Positions 42,483 to 50,532 of a stretch of 64,000 bases of DNA are shown in pieces. The DNA is from CAYZMS01 sp964479625 (GTDB lineage Bacteria > Bacteroidota > Bacteroidia > Chitinophagales > Saprospiraceae). The notes beneath the pieces were generated by a model. That model saw only the letters and a list, made by a program, of their open reading frames with translations. It was not told where the DNA came from and did not search any database. The stretch lies in the NCBI GenBank assembly GCA_964479625.1, contig CAYZMS010000006.1:111927-175926 (forward strand). The letters are read 5' to 3'. A program made the translations under genes and the position numbers. The first letter of the stretch is position 1. The number at the start of each line of letters is the position of its first letter.

Positions 42483-42549
42483 GCTTATTGTATTTCAGAG
42501 GACCAGTTGCTTTACCTATGGCAAAGGTTCTCATCCCCCTTTGGCGTTA

Positions 42550-43383
42550 TTATTTGTTTTTCGTTTTACGACGAGTAATGATCAGCTTATCCGAAGCTTT
42601 TTTAGGGCTGCGGGTTTTCTGTCCTTTCGCCATAATACCCGTACGTGAACGGGGGTGCCCACCGGATGCACGACCCTCACCACCCCCCATAGGGTGATCC
42701 ACCGGGTTCATGGCTACACCACGAACGCGGGGGCGACGGCCCAACCAACGCTTGCGGCCAGCTTTTCCGAGTACGCGCAAGCTATGGTCAGGATTCGAAG
42801 TAGTCCCGATCGTAGCCTTGCAGGTTTGCAGTACCCGGCGCACCTCTCCACTTGGGAGTCGAACAATGGCGTATTTTCCTTCACGCCCCACCAGCAGTCC
42901 ATAAGTTCCAGCCGAGCGCGCAAGAGCAGCTCCGCGGCCCGGGGTCATTTCAATGGCGTGGATGGAAGTTCCCTGAGGGATATCCCGCAGGAACATGGCA
43001 TGCCCTACCAAGGGACTGGCCTTGTCTCCGGCATTAATGGTATCTCCAACCTTGAGCTTATCCGGAGCTAGGATATACCTTTTCTCTCCATCTTCATATT
43101 CTACCAGAGCGATAAAAGCCGTACGGTTCGGATCGTATTCGATCGTTTTTACCGTAGCCACCATATTTTCTTTGTCGCGTTTGAAGTCGATCAAACGGTA
43201 GCGACGTTTGTGTCCTCCACCTTTCTGGCGGACGGTCATTTTTCCCTGGTTATTGCGCCCCCCGCTCCGCTTGATCGGAGCTAACAGGCTTTTTTCCGGT
43301 TTGTTAGTGGTGATTGCGTTATAGTCCTGTGAGACCAAGTGCCGCGTTCCAGGGCTTACCGGATTGTGCTTTTTTACAGCCAT
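42550..43383 (-). CDS. rplB: 50S ribosomal protein L2
   Basis: A 277-residue L2, needed for subunit joining and peptidyl transfer. It contains GGRNNQGKMTVRQKGGGHKRRYRLIDF, the SH3-like fold with RDIPQGTSIHAIEMTPGRGAALARSAG, and the catalytic-region signature GVAMNPVDHPMGGGEGRASGGHPRS with the conserved His. It lies between rplW and rpsS. Confidence 0.99.
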   Translation of the reverse strand: MAVKKHNPVSPGTRHLVSQDYNAITTNKPEKSLLAPIKRSGGRNNQGKMTVRQKGGGHKRRYRLIDFKRDKENMVATVKTIEYDPNRTAFIALVEYEDGEKRYILAPDKLKVGDTINAGDKASPLVGHAMFLRDIPQGTSIHAIEMTPGRGAALARSAGTYGLLVGREGKYAIVRLPSGEVRRVLQTCKATIGTTSNPDHSLRVLGKAGRKRWLGRRPRVRGVAMNPVDHPMGGGEGRASGGHPRSRTGIMAKGQKTRSPKKASDKLIITRRKTKNK

Positions 43384-43487
43384 AACAAATGGTACATTTT
43401 GGGTTCATCGCCGGAAGCAGTACCATACGCTTCGCTTGCAGCTTCCGACACGAACAGATTAAAAATAGCCGTCTAAGCGGCCGGCGA

Positions 43488-43787
43488 TCAAATTTCGCCG
43501 TAGAAATCGATTTCCTCTCCTTCGGTAAGCGTAATGACCGCTTTTTTGAAAGCAGGTACCCGCCCCCTTAGGAAACCCGAACGAGTGGAACGCATACGGC
43601 TTTTACCGGGCATGATGCTGGTATTCACCGATTCTACAGTAACGTTGTACATTTCCTCCACTGCCTTTTTGATCTCCACCTTATTGGCCTTTCGATTTAC
43701 CACAAAGGTGTATTTGTTCAGATTCTCAGAAAGGGTTTCGGATTTTTCCGTAATCAACGGTTTGATCAATACTTCTTTATTTACCAT
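43488..43787 (-). CDS. rplW: 50S ribosomal protein L23
   Basis: A 99-residue L23 at the exit tunnel, docking site of trigger factor and SRP. It reads VLIKPLITEKSETLSENLNKYTFVVNRKANKVEIKKAVEEMYNVTVESVNT and ends ITLTEGEEIDFYGEI. A two-codon longer start (43793) is possible. It lies between rplD and rplB. Confidence 0.97.
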   Translation of the reverse strand: MVNKEVLIKPLITEKSETLSENLNKYTFVVNRKANKVEIKKAVEEMYNVTVESVNTSIMPGKSRMRSTRSGFLRGRVPAFKKAVITLTEGEEIDFYGEI

Positions 43788-43818
43788 GATCATTCGTATT
43801 TACACGCAGGCAAAGGCC

Positions 43819-44445
43819 TTATGCGCTCAGTTCCTTGATTTTTTCCACTGCGCCTTCAGAGATCAGCAGTGCACCGGCATACAGAATCTCATAGGTATTC
43901 AATTCGCTGTAGCGCATAACCTTAGCTTTTTTAAGGTTTCGGCTGGACAGCAGCACTTCGTTTTCCAGATCGCTGGTTACCAAAAGGCTTTTTTTATCAG
44001 CTACCTGAAGGTTATTTAAGATCTCCAGGTAGGACTTGGTGCGGGGAGCCTCGAAAGAAAAGTCTTCCACCACGAATAAGCTTCCGTCAGCCGCTTTACT
44101 GCTAAGTGCGGAATTGCGGGCCAGTCGCTTGACCTTCTTGTTCAGCCGGCTGGCATAAGTACGCGGACGCGGACCAAAAATGCGGCCTCCACCCCGGAAT
44201 ACAGGGTTTTTGATATCGCCTGCGCGGGCGGTACCCGTACCTTTTTGCCGTTTCAACTTTCGGGTGGAACCGGCGATCTCACTACGTTCCTTGGATTTGT
44301 GCGTACCCTGACGCTGATTGGCCAGGTAGTGCTTTACCGCCAGGTAAATAGCGTGCTCATTGGGCTCTATTCCGAAGATTTCTTCGGGTAGATTTACGGA
44401 TCGACCGGTTTTTTCACCTTGTATATTGAGAACTTCCAGTTTCAT
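43819..44445 (-). CDS. rplD: 50S ribosomal protein L4
   Basis: A 208-residue L4, which extends a loop into the exit tunnel and in many bacteria represses the S10 operon. It shows MKLEVLNIQGEKTGRSVNLPEEIFG, the tunnel loop RKLKRQKGTGTARAGDIKNPVFRGGGRIFGPRPRTY and ends LLISEGAVEKIKELSA. A longer frame begins at 44463, but ATG 44445 matches the family. Confidence 0.98.
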   Translation of the reverse strand: MKLEVLNIQGEKTGRSVNLPEEIFGIEPNEHAIYLAVKHYLANQRQGTHKSKERSEIAGSTRKLKRQKGTGTARAGDIKNPVFRGGGRIFGPRPRTYASRLNKKVKRLARNSALSSKAADGSLFVVEDFSFEAPRTKSYLEILNNLQVADKKSLLVTSDLENEVLLSSRNLKKAKVMRYSELNTYEILYAGALLISEGAVEKIKELSA

Positions 44446-44472
44446 TTTTTCCAGTTTTTGCAAACCCTAAAA

Positions 44473-45096
44473 TTACTTCTCCAGAATTACCACCGATCCT
44501 TTATGGCCGGGAATTGCTCCTTTAACCAGGATCAAGTTTTTTTCCGGATATACTTTTAAAATGCGCAGGTTACGGATTTTGGCCCGGCGGTTACCATCCT
44601 GTCCTGCCATTCGCATTCCTTTGAAAACGCGCGCAGGAAAAGAAGCCGCACCAATAGAACCAGGGGCCCGCTGGCGGTTGTGCTGACCATGGGTAGCATC
44701 ATTCACCCCACCAAAACCATGGCGTTTGACGACCCCCTGGAAGCCCTTACCTTTGGAAGTCCCAACGGCGGATACCAGATCACCTACTTCAAAAACTTCA
44801 TCTACCTTAATCACGTCACCCAGAGCCTTTTCAGCCAGTTGGAAATCGCGGAACTCCGCGACATGAGCCTTGGGGCCAGTGCCGGCCTTGTCAAAATGAC
44901 CTTTCATGGGTTGGGGAGTATTTTTTGCTTTCTTATCCCCAAATCCAATTTGTAATGCGTTGTACCCGTCAGTGTCTTCTGTTTTCACCTGAGTGATCAC
45001 GCAAGGACCTGCTTCCACGACGGTGCAGGCGATATTACGACCCGCTTCATCAAAGATGCTGGTCATCCCAATTTTTTTACCTATCAATCCGTTCAT
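44473..45096 (-). CDS. rplC: 50S ribosomal protein L3
   Basis: A 207-residue L3 near the peptidyl-transferase centre. It starts MNGLIGKKIGMTSIFDEAG and contains SAVGTSKGKGFQGVVKRHGFGG, the finger loop with THGQHNRQRAPGSIGAASFPARVFKGMRMAGQDG, and VIPGHKGS-like end (GAIPGHKGSVVILEK). A 212-base gap separates it from rpsJ, longer than in most S10 operons. Confidence 0.99.
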   Translation of the reverse strand: MNGLIGKKIGMTSIFDEAGRNIACTVVEAGPCVITQVKTEDTDGYNALQIGFGDKKAKNTPQPMKGHFDKAGTGPKAHVAEFRDFQLAEKALGDVIKVDEVFEVGDLVSAVGTSKGKGFQGVVKRHGFGGVNDATHGQHNRQRAPGSIGAASFPARVFKGMRMAGQDGNRRAKIRNLRILKVYPEKNLILVKGAIPGHKGSVVILEK

Positions 45097-45308
45097 TTGA
45101 TCCAGTTTTTTAGCCCGTATTCGAATGGTTGACCTTTAAATATGGCAATGCCCGCCGTTGCCTAAGCAATACGGGAATTCGGCCGCAGGGCGGTTTCGAA
45201 AACAAGGAAGAAACCACTTGAGCCGGTTTACCAAACTGAGGTGTGGGAGTAATTAAATGAACTCAGATTACCCCCTGCCATTTGAATCGGGAAACGAATG
45301 ATTGTTTG

Positions 45309-45617
45309 CTACGTCAACTTCACTTGAATATCCACCCCGCTGGGTAATTCCAGCTTAGACAGGGCGTCTACTGTTTTTTGCGTCGGCGTGTAGATTTCGA
45401 TAAGACGTTTGTGCGTACGAAGTTGGAACTGCTCGCGAGATTTTTTGTTGACGTGCGGAGAACGGAGCACAGTAAACACTTTTTTCTCGGTCGGCAGCGG
45501 AATCGGGCCGGTTACCACGGCGCCACTATTACGTACCGTCTTCACAATTTTTTCCGTTGACTTGTCCACTAAATTGTGGTCATAGGAACGGAGTTTAATT
45601 CTGATTTTCTGATTCAT
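45309..45617 (-). CDS. rpsJ: 30S ribosomal protein S10 (NusE)
   Basis: A 102-residue S10, which also acts as transcription antitermination partner of NusB and NusG. It reads KIRIKLRSYDHNLVDKSTEKIVKTVRNSGAVVTGPIPLPTEKKVFTVLRSPHVNKKSREQFQLRTHKRLIEIY. It begins the S10 gene group, 90 bases after fusA with a hairpin between. Confidence 0.99.
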   Translation of the reverse strand: MNQKIRIKLRSYDHNLVDKSTEKIVKTVRNSGAVVTGPIPLPTEKKVFTVLRSPHVNKKSREQFQLRTHKRLIEIYTPTQKTVDALSKLELPSGVDIQVKLT

Positions 45618-45660
45618 GCCAGTTGTAGACCTTTACTAAAATGTATATTTCAAAAAGAAA

Positions 45661-45686
45661 CCTGCCCGGTTCGTTCACCGGGCAGG
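45661..45686 (-). terminator. Terminator/attenuator between fusA and rpsJ
   Basis: CCTGCCCGGT (45661-45670) and ACCGGGCAGG (45677-45686) form a perfect 10-bp GC-rich stem with a 6-base loop, followed on the minus strand by TTTCTTTTTG. It lies 22 bases after the fusA stop. Since no promoter for rpsJ is obvious, some readthrough is likely. Confidence 0.85.
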
Positions 45687-45707
45687 ATGTATTTGCTACA
45701 GGCAAGC

Positions 45708-47846
45708 TTAGACGTTAACCTCGCCTTTTGCCTTTTCAATAACTTCCTTGGAAACGCCTGCTGGAGCCTCTGTATAGTGAGAGAATTCCATGGTGGAGCT
45801 GGCGCGACCAGAGGTGATCGTACGTAATTGAGTTACATAACCGAACATCTCTGACAGAGGTACATCAGCTTTGATGCTGACCGCCCCCCCTGAGCGAGGT
45901 TCTTGTCCTTTTGGTAAACCACGACGGCGGTTAAGGTCACCCACTACGTTCCCAACGAATTCTTCCGGAGTAACTACCTCTAGCTTCATGATGGGCTCCA
46001 TAATTACCGGCTTGGTCTTCACGGCTGCAGCCTTGAACCCCTCCTTCGCACACAATTCAAAAGCGATCGGCTTTGAATCCACTGCGTGCATGGAGCCGTC
46101 ATATACCCGCACTTTCATGTGCTCGATATTGTAACCGGCCAGGATACCATTTTCCATGCAGGAAAGGAAACCATCCTTGATAGGTTTCTGATAGTTCTTA
46201 TCAATAGAACCTCCTACAATGTCCCACTGAAACTGCAATTTCTCTTTTCCGGCTTTGAACTCATCGCTTTCAATGAACTCATTATCAGCAGGGCCGAGCT
46301 CGAATTCCATGTCGGCGAACAAACCGGAACCACCTGATTGCTTTTTCAAGCGCTCCCGGTGCGTAACGGTATTGGTCAAAGCTTCTTTATAATTCACCTG
46401 TGGTTGCCCCTGATTGGCTTCAACTTTAAACTCTCTCCTCAATCGATCCACAATAATTTCCAGGTGCAACTCTCCCATACCACTAATAACGGTCTGGTTG
46501 GTATCTTCATCGTAACGAACCCGGAAAGTGGGGTCCTCTTCTGCCAGCTTCGCCAGGGCCATTCCCAACTTGTCTAGATCTTTTTGAGACTTGGGCTCGA
46601 TAGCGATACCGATTACCGGCTCAGGGAAGGACATGGACTCCAGAACAATAGGATGCTTTTCATCACAGATCGTATCCCCCGTTTTCAGATCCTTAAAGCC
46701 AACCGCCGCTGCGATATCACCCGCCTCAACGTAATCGATGGCATTCTGCTTGTTGGAGTGCATTTGATACAGACGGCTGATCCGTTCTTTTTTACCGGAA
46801 CGGGTATTCAACACATAAGAACCTGCATCCAAACGACCGGAATAACAGCGGAAGAAAGCCAGACGACCTACGTAGGGGTCAGTTGCAATCTTGAACGCAA
46901 GAGCCGAGAAAGGCTCAGTTACATCCGGGCGTCGCTTTTCTTCCTTTTCCGAATCAGGGTTAGTACCAATAATTGCATCTACATCCAGTGGAGATGGCAA
47001 AAAGACACAAACAGAATCCAATACAGCCTGAACCCCTTTATTTTTAAAAGCCGAACCGCAATAAATCGGCATAATGCTCATATCACATACGGCAGCACGA
47101 ATTGCAGACCGCATCTCTTCAGCAGAGATGGAATCGGGATCTTCGAAGAATTTCTCCAAAAGGGTTTCATCATATTCAGCAACCGCTTCAAGCAAAGCTT
47201 CGCGACGCTCCAATACGGTTTCTTTCAAATCTTCTGGAATATCAACTACCTCATAGGTCATTCCCATGTCGTGATCATTCCAAATAATAGCCTGGTTGGT
47301 GATCAGGTCTATTACTCCTTCAAAAGTCTCTTCTGCCCCAATAGGCACTTGCATAGCAACTGCATTAGCGCCCAGTTTTTCCTTGATATCTTCGATCACC
47401 GCGAAATAATCCGCTCCTGAACGGTCCATTTTGTTGACGAATCCGATACGTGGTACCTTATAGCGGTCCATTTGACGGAATACGGTCTCAGATTGTGGCT
47501 CGACACCACTAACGGCACAGTACAAGGCTACAACACCATCCAGTACGCGAAGGGAGCGCTCCACTTCAACAGTGAAGTCAACGTGACCCGGAGTGTCGAT
47601 GATGTTAACAGTGTACTCCTGATCCTTCCACTTCCAGCTGGTTTTGGTAGCAGCAGAGGTGATGGTGATACCACGTTCCTGCTCTTGCTCCATCCAGTCC
47701 ATCGTGGCGGCTCCATCGTGAACTTCGCCGATTTTGTGACTGATACCAGTGTAATAAAGAATACGCTCGGTAGTCGTCGTTTTACCGGCATCGATGTGAG
47801 CAGCAATACCGATATTTCTGGTGAATTTTAAATCCTTTTGTGCCAT
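45708..47846 (-). CDS. fusA: Elongation factor G
   Basis: A 712-residue translocase GTPase. G1 AHIDAGKTTTTERI, G2 region RGITITSAAT, G3 DTPGHVDFTVEV and G4 FVNKMDRSGAD are intact. Domain IV and V motifs (GQPQVNYKEAL, GYNIEHMKVRVYDGSMHAVDS, RGLPKGQEPRSGGAVSIKADVPLSEMFGYVTQLRTITSGRA) are also intact. It follows rpsG in the str operon, which here lacks tuf. Confidence 0.99.
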   Translation of the reverse strand: MAQKDLKFTRNIGIAAHIDAGKTTTTERILYYTGISHKIGEVHDGAATMDWMEQEQERGITITSAATKTSWKWKDQEYTVNIIDTPGHVDFTVEVERSLRVLDGVVALYCAVSGVEPQSETVFRQMDRYKVPRIGFVNKMDRSGADYFAVIEDIKEKLGANAVAMQVPIGAEETFEGVIDLITNQAIIWNDHDMGMTYEVVDIPEDLKETVLERREALLEAVAEYDETLLEKFFEDPDSISAEEMRSAIRAAVCDMSIMPIYCGSAFKNKGVQAVLDSVCVFLPSPLDVDAIIGTNPDSEKEEKRRPDVTEPFSALAFKIATDPYVGRLAFFRCYSGRLDAGSYVLNTRSGKKERISRLYQMHSNKQNAIDYVEAGDIAAAVGFKDLKTGDTICDEKHPIVLESMSFPEPVIGIAIEPKSQKDLDKLGMALAKLAEEDPTFRVRYDEDTNQTVISGMGELHLEIIVDRLRREFKVEANQGQPQVNYKEALTNTVTHRERLKKQSGGSGLFADMEFELGPADNEFIESDEFKAGKEKLQFQWDIVGGSIDKNYQKPIKDGFLSCMENGILAGYNIEHMKVRVYDGSMHAVDSKPIAFELCAKEGFKAAAVKTKPVIMEPIMKLEVVTPEEFVGNVVGDLNRRRGLPKGQEPRSGGAVSIKADVPLSEMFGYVTQLRTITSGRASSTMEFSHYTEAPAGVSKEVIEKAKGEVNV

Positions 47847-47890
47847 GACTGCCTCAAGAGGTTTTGAAATATTTGATTAAAAGGTGGTTA

Positions 47891-48358
47891 TTAAACCCTA
47901 AAGTGTGCAAAAGCCCGGTTGGATTCTGCCATCCGGTGGGTTTCTTCGCGACGTTTTACCGCAGCGCCTTCCCCTTTGCTGGCCGCAATGATCTCAGCAG
48001 CCAGTTTTTCGGCTATGCCTTTACCACTGCGCTGGCGGGCAAATTTGATCATCCATTTCATACCAATGGATACCTTTCGCTTTGGATTGATCTCCGTAGG
48101 GATCTGGAAGGTAGCTCCACCGATCCGGCGACTGCGCACCTCTACCTGTGGGATCACATTATTAAGCGCCTTTTTCCAAATGGCATGCTCCTCTTGCTTG
48201 GTACGCTCCTTGACAATATCCATAGCTTCATAGAATAATTTGAAGGTTTTAGATTTTTTGCCCTCCAGCATCAGGTTGTTTACAAACTGAGTCACCAGGG
48301 GATCACCATAACGGGGATCAGGAGCGATAAATCTTAACTTTGGTTTTCTTTTTCTCAT
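47891..48358 (-). CDS. rpsG: 30S ribosomal protein S7
   Basis: A 155-residue S7, organiser of the 30S head and classical str operon repressor. It reads MRKRKPKLRFIAPDPRYGDPLVTQFVNNLMLEGKKSKTFKLFYEAMDIV, VRSRRIGGATFQIPTEI and ends REETHRMAESNRAFAHFRV. It lies 40 bases after rpsL and 44 bases before fusA. Confidence 0.99.
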   Translation of the reverse strand: MRKRKPKLRFIAPDPRYGDPLVTQFVNNLMLEGKKSKTFKLFYEAMDIVKERTKQEEHAIWKKALNNVIPQVEVRSRRIGGATFQIPTEINPKRKVSIGMKWMIKFARQRSGKGIAEKLAAEIIAASKGEGAAVKRREETHRMAESNRAFAHFRV

Positions 48359-48398
48359 TGCTTCTTTTAATCAGCGGTTTCCAAAAAATGAAACGTAA

Positions 48399-48773
48399 TT
48401 ACTTCTTCGGTCGCTTCGCACCGTACTTGGAACGGCCTTGCAGACGATCCTGAACACCAGCGGTATCCAGCGCGCCCCGTACTACTGTATAACGAACACC
48501 CGGCAGGTCTTTTACCCGACCGCCGCGCACCAGTACAATGGAATGTTCCTGCAAATTATGACCTTCCCCAGGAATATAGGCGATCACTTCAATACCATTC
48601 GTCAGACGCACCTTGGCAACCTTACGCAATGCAGAGTTTGGCTTCTTTGGAGTTGTCGTGTACACCCGGGTACAGACACCCCGCTTCTGCGGACAACTCT
48701 CCAAGGCCCGAGACTTACTAGCTACGCTCACTTTTTTCCTGCCCCTGCGCACTAATTGGTTGATCGTAGGCAT
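48399..48773 (-). CDS. rpsL: 30S ribosomal protein S12
   Basis: A 124-residue S12 of the decoding centre. It contains TTPKKPNSALRKVAKVRLTNG with the Lys residues that determine streptomycin sensitivity in wild-type form, and GGRVKDLPGVRYTVVRG with wild-type Lys and the Asp that is often methylthiolated. It is first gene of the str operon and has a clear consensus promoter 97 bases upstream. Confidence 0.99.
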   Translation of the reverse strand: MPTINQLVRRGRKKVSVASKSRALESCPQKRGVCTRVYTTTPKKPNSALRKVAKVRLTNGIEVIAYIPGEGHNLQEHSIVLVRGGRVKDLPGVRYTVVRGALDTAGVQDRLQGRSKYGAKRPKK

Positions 48774-48869
48774 ATTCTATACTTCTTAGTTATTCCTTAA
48801 TATTCGATTTACAATGCTATAGCTTCCTGGGCCTGTGTCAATTTGACATGCCTGCTGGAAAAGCGATTG

Positions 48870-48900
48870 CAAAGGTACCATTTTTTGAATCAATTTACAA
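48870..48900 (-). promoter_or_regulatory. Promoter of the rpsL-rpsG-fusA operon
   Basis: On the minus strand TTG (48900-48898) is followed after 20 bases by TACCTTTG (48877-48870), an exact match to the Bacteroidota consensus TTG-N19-21-TAnnTTTG. Predicted transcription starts near 48863, giving a leader of about 90 bases before the rpsL ATG at 48773. Confidence 0.8.
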
Positions 48901-48937
48901 GGCCTTCTTATAAATAAATTCAGGACGCCTTTTTTGC

Positions 48938-48945
48938 TAGCTTTG
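48938..48945 (+). promoter_or_regulatory. Candidate -7 box of the thioesterase-ribE pair
   Basis: TAGCTTTG matches TAnnTTTG exactly and lies 34 bases before the ATG at 48980. No TTG at -33 is visible. It is divergent from the rpsL promoter, with only 37 bases between the two core regions. Confidence 0.55.
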
Positions 48946-48979
48946 TACCCTAATTCTTGCAAATCAGATTTGTTCTTCC

Positions 48980-49741
48980 ATGTCACTGACCAAAGCAACC
49001 TTGCCCCAAACGGAGTATTTTAAAGTTCGAACCTACGATACAGACCTTTTTCGAAAAACCACGCCAAATGCCATTATAAAGATGATGCATGAGGGAGCCA
49101 TGCAGAACGTGATCCGCATTGGCCTTTCCTACTGGGACCTCCTCCCGCACCAGATTACCTGGATCCTGATGCGCAAACAGATGAAGATCTATCGCATGCC
49201 GGAGATTAATGAGGAAGTCAGGTTGTTGACGTATCCCTCGGGCTTCGAAAAATTCTTCACTTACCGTGATTACCACTTATATGACGCTGATGAAAAACTC
49301 CTGGCCAGCTCCGTTTCTACCTGGCTGCTTATGGATTTGAATACCCGTAAAATGACCCGCATCCCGGAATTTATTTCTGACAAATACCTGCCCCTTCTTC
49401 CCGATCCCCAAGATTGCCTGCCCCGGGCTACCGAGCGCCTGCCCCCTTTCGACCGGGAACCTGATGCAGTTCGAAAATTCACCGTGGGATGGTACGACCA
49501 GGATTTCAATAAGCACCTAAGTAATGTCTACTTTGTTGGCTGGATGCTGGAGGCAGTGCCGGAGGAAACCCTACGTCATCAAAAACTGGAATCCTTTGTT
49601 ATTCATTATCGATTCGAATGCCGCTATGGGGATGGCGTTTCCAGTGAAATTCTGGAACTCGGCAACAACCAATTTCTCCATCGTCTGGTTAATCAACGTA
49701 CCGGCCAGGTTGCAGCCCTTGGTCGCAGCCAATGGCAATAA
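48980..49741 (+). CDS. Acyl-ACP thioesterase family protein
   Basis: A 253-residue double hotdog-fold protein like plant FatA/FatB-type and bacterial acyl-ACP thioesterases, which release fatty acids from acyl carrier protein. The first hotdog shows EYFKVRTYDTDLFRKTTPNAIIKMMHEGAM and WILMRKQMKIYRMPEINEEVRLLTYP. The second has the catalytic-region motif DQDFNKHLSNVYFVGWMLEAVP, the counterpart of D-x-N-x-H. It lies on the plus strand between rpoC and rpsL, and overlaps the ribE reading region closely (ribE ATG 12 bases after its stop). Confidence 0.92.
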   Translation: MSLTKATLPQTEYFKVRTYDTDLFRKTTPNAIIKMMHEGAMQNVIRIGLSYWDLLPHQITWILMRKQMKIYRMPEINEEVRLLTYPSGFEKFFTYRDYHLYDADEKLLASSVSTWLLMDLNTRKMTRIPEFISDKYLPLLPDPQDCLPRATERLPPFDREPDAVRKFTVGWYDQDFNKHLSNVYFVGWMLEAVPEETLRHQKLESFVIHYRFECRYGDGVSSEILELGNNQFLHRLVNQRTGQVAALGRSQWQ

Positions 49742-49752
49742 ATCTCCAATCT

Positions 49753-50355
49753 ATGTTTACCGGAATTATAGAATCCCTGGGAAAGGTGATCGACTTGCAA
49801 CAAGAAGGTGGGAACGTAAACTTGACTATTCAATCCTCAATTTCTTCGGACCTTCACATTGACCAGAGTCTTGCCCACGATGGGGTATGCCTTACAGTAG
49901 TGAAACTATCAGGGGACGTACATACCGTAACCGCCGTAGAAGAGACCTTATCACGGTCTAATCTTGCCCAGTTGGAAGCCGGCAGTTTGATCAACCTTGA
50001 ACGCGCCATGCGTCCGGATGGTCGTCTCGATGGGCATATCGTCCAGGGCCATGTAGATACGATAGCTGAGGTTACGCATATTGAGGACCGGGACGGCAGC
50101 TGGAATGTCCATTTTCGCTACGAACCCACTGAAGACCGCCTCCTGGTGGACAAGGGGTCCATTTGTGTTAATGGGGTTAGTCTTACCGTTGTCCAACCCT
50201 CAGAAGATCGATTCTCAGTAGCCATCATTCCCTATACCTGGGAACACACTAACTTTCATACGCTTCAATCCGGCCACAAAGTGAACCTAGAATTCGATAT
50301 TCTGGGAAAATATATTGCCCGCTACGCAAAGCTTTACAGCAATAGGGGAACCTGA
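49753..50355 (+). CDS. ribE: Riboflavin synthase, alpha subunit
   Basis: A 200-residue enzyme that dismutates 6,7-dimethyl-8-ribityllumazine to riboflavin. It has the tandem lumazine-binding barrels: MFTGIIESLGKVIDLQQEGG with DQSLAHDGVCLTVVKL in the first, and LDGHIVQGHVDTIAEV and GSICVNGVSLTVVQPSEDRFSVAIIPYTWEHTNF in the second. A longer frame starts at 49732 within the thioesterase gene, but MFTG at 49753 is the universal start. It is probably co-transcribed with the thioesterase. Confidence 0.97.
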   Translation: MFTGIIESLGKVIDLQQEGGNVNLTIQSSISSDLHIDQSLAHDGVCLTVVKLSGDVHTVTAVEETLSRSNLAQLEAGSLINLERAMRPDGRLDGHIVQGHVDTIAEVTHIEDRDGSWNVHFRYEPTEDRLLVDKGSICVNGVSLTVVQPSEDRFSVAIIPYTWEHTNFHTLQSGHKVNLEFDILGKYIARYAKLYSNRGT

Positions 50356-50464
50356 GCAATGAGTGCTGAGCTAAAGCAGGGATGCTGGTTCTGTTCCTCT
50401 ACCAAGTTCACTGATTCACCCGTTCACTGCCGATTATCTCTTCGGCAAGCCAGGCACCAAAAAA

Positions 50465-50492
50465 ACGGGAAGAAGCCCTCGCTTCTTCCCGT
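50465..50492 (-). terminator. Rho-independent terminator of rpoBC
   Basis: ACGGGAAGAAGC (50465-50476) and GCTTCTTCCCGT (50481-50492) form a perfect 12-bp stem with a 4-base loop. On the minus strand it is followed by TTTTTTGGTGCC. It lies 41 bases after the rpoC stop and faces the convergent ribE gene, which may share it. Confidence 0.9.
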
Positions 50493-50532
50493 CATCAATT
50501 GTCAGTTATCGCTTAGGAGTATTGACTCCTGA

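Noticed and set aside
46584..47420. 278-residue open frame opposite fusA
   Set aside because: Antisense shadow of EF-G with His/Ile-rich composition and no recognisable motif.
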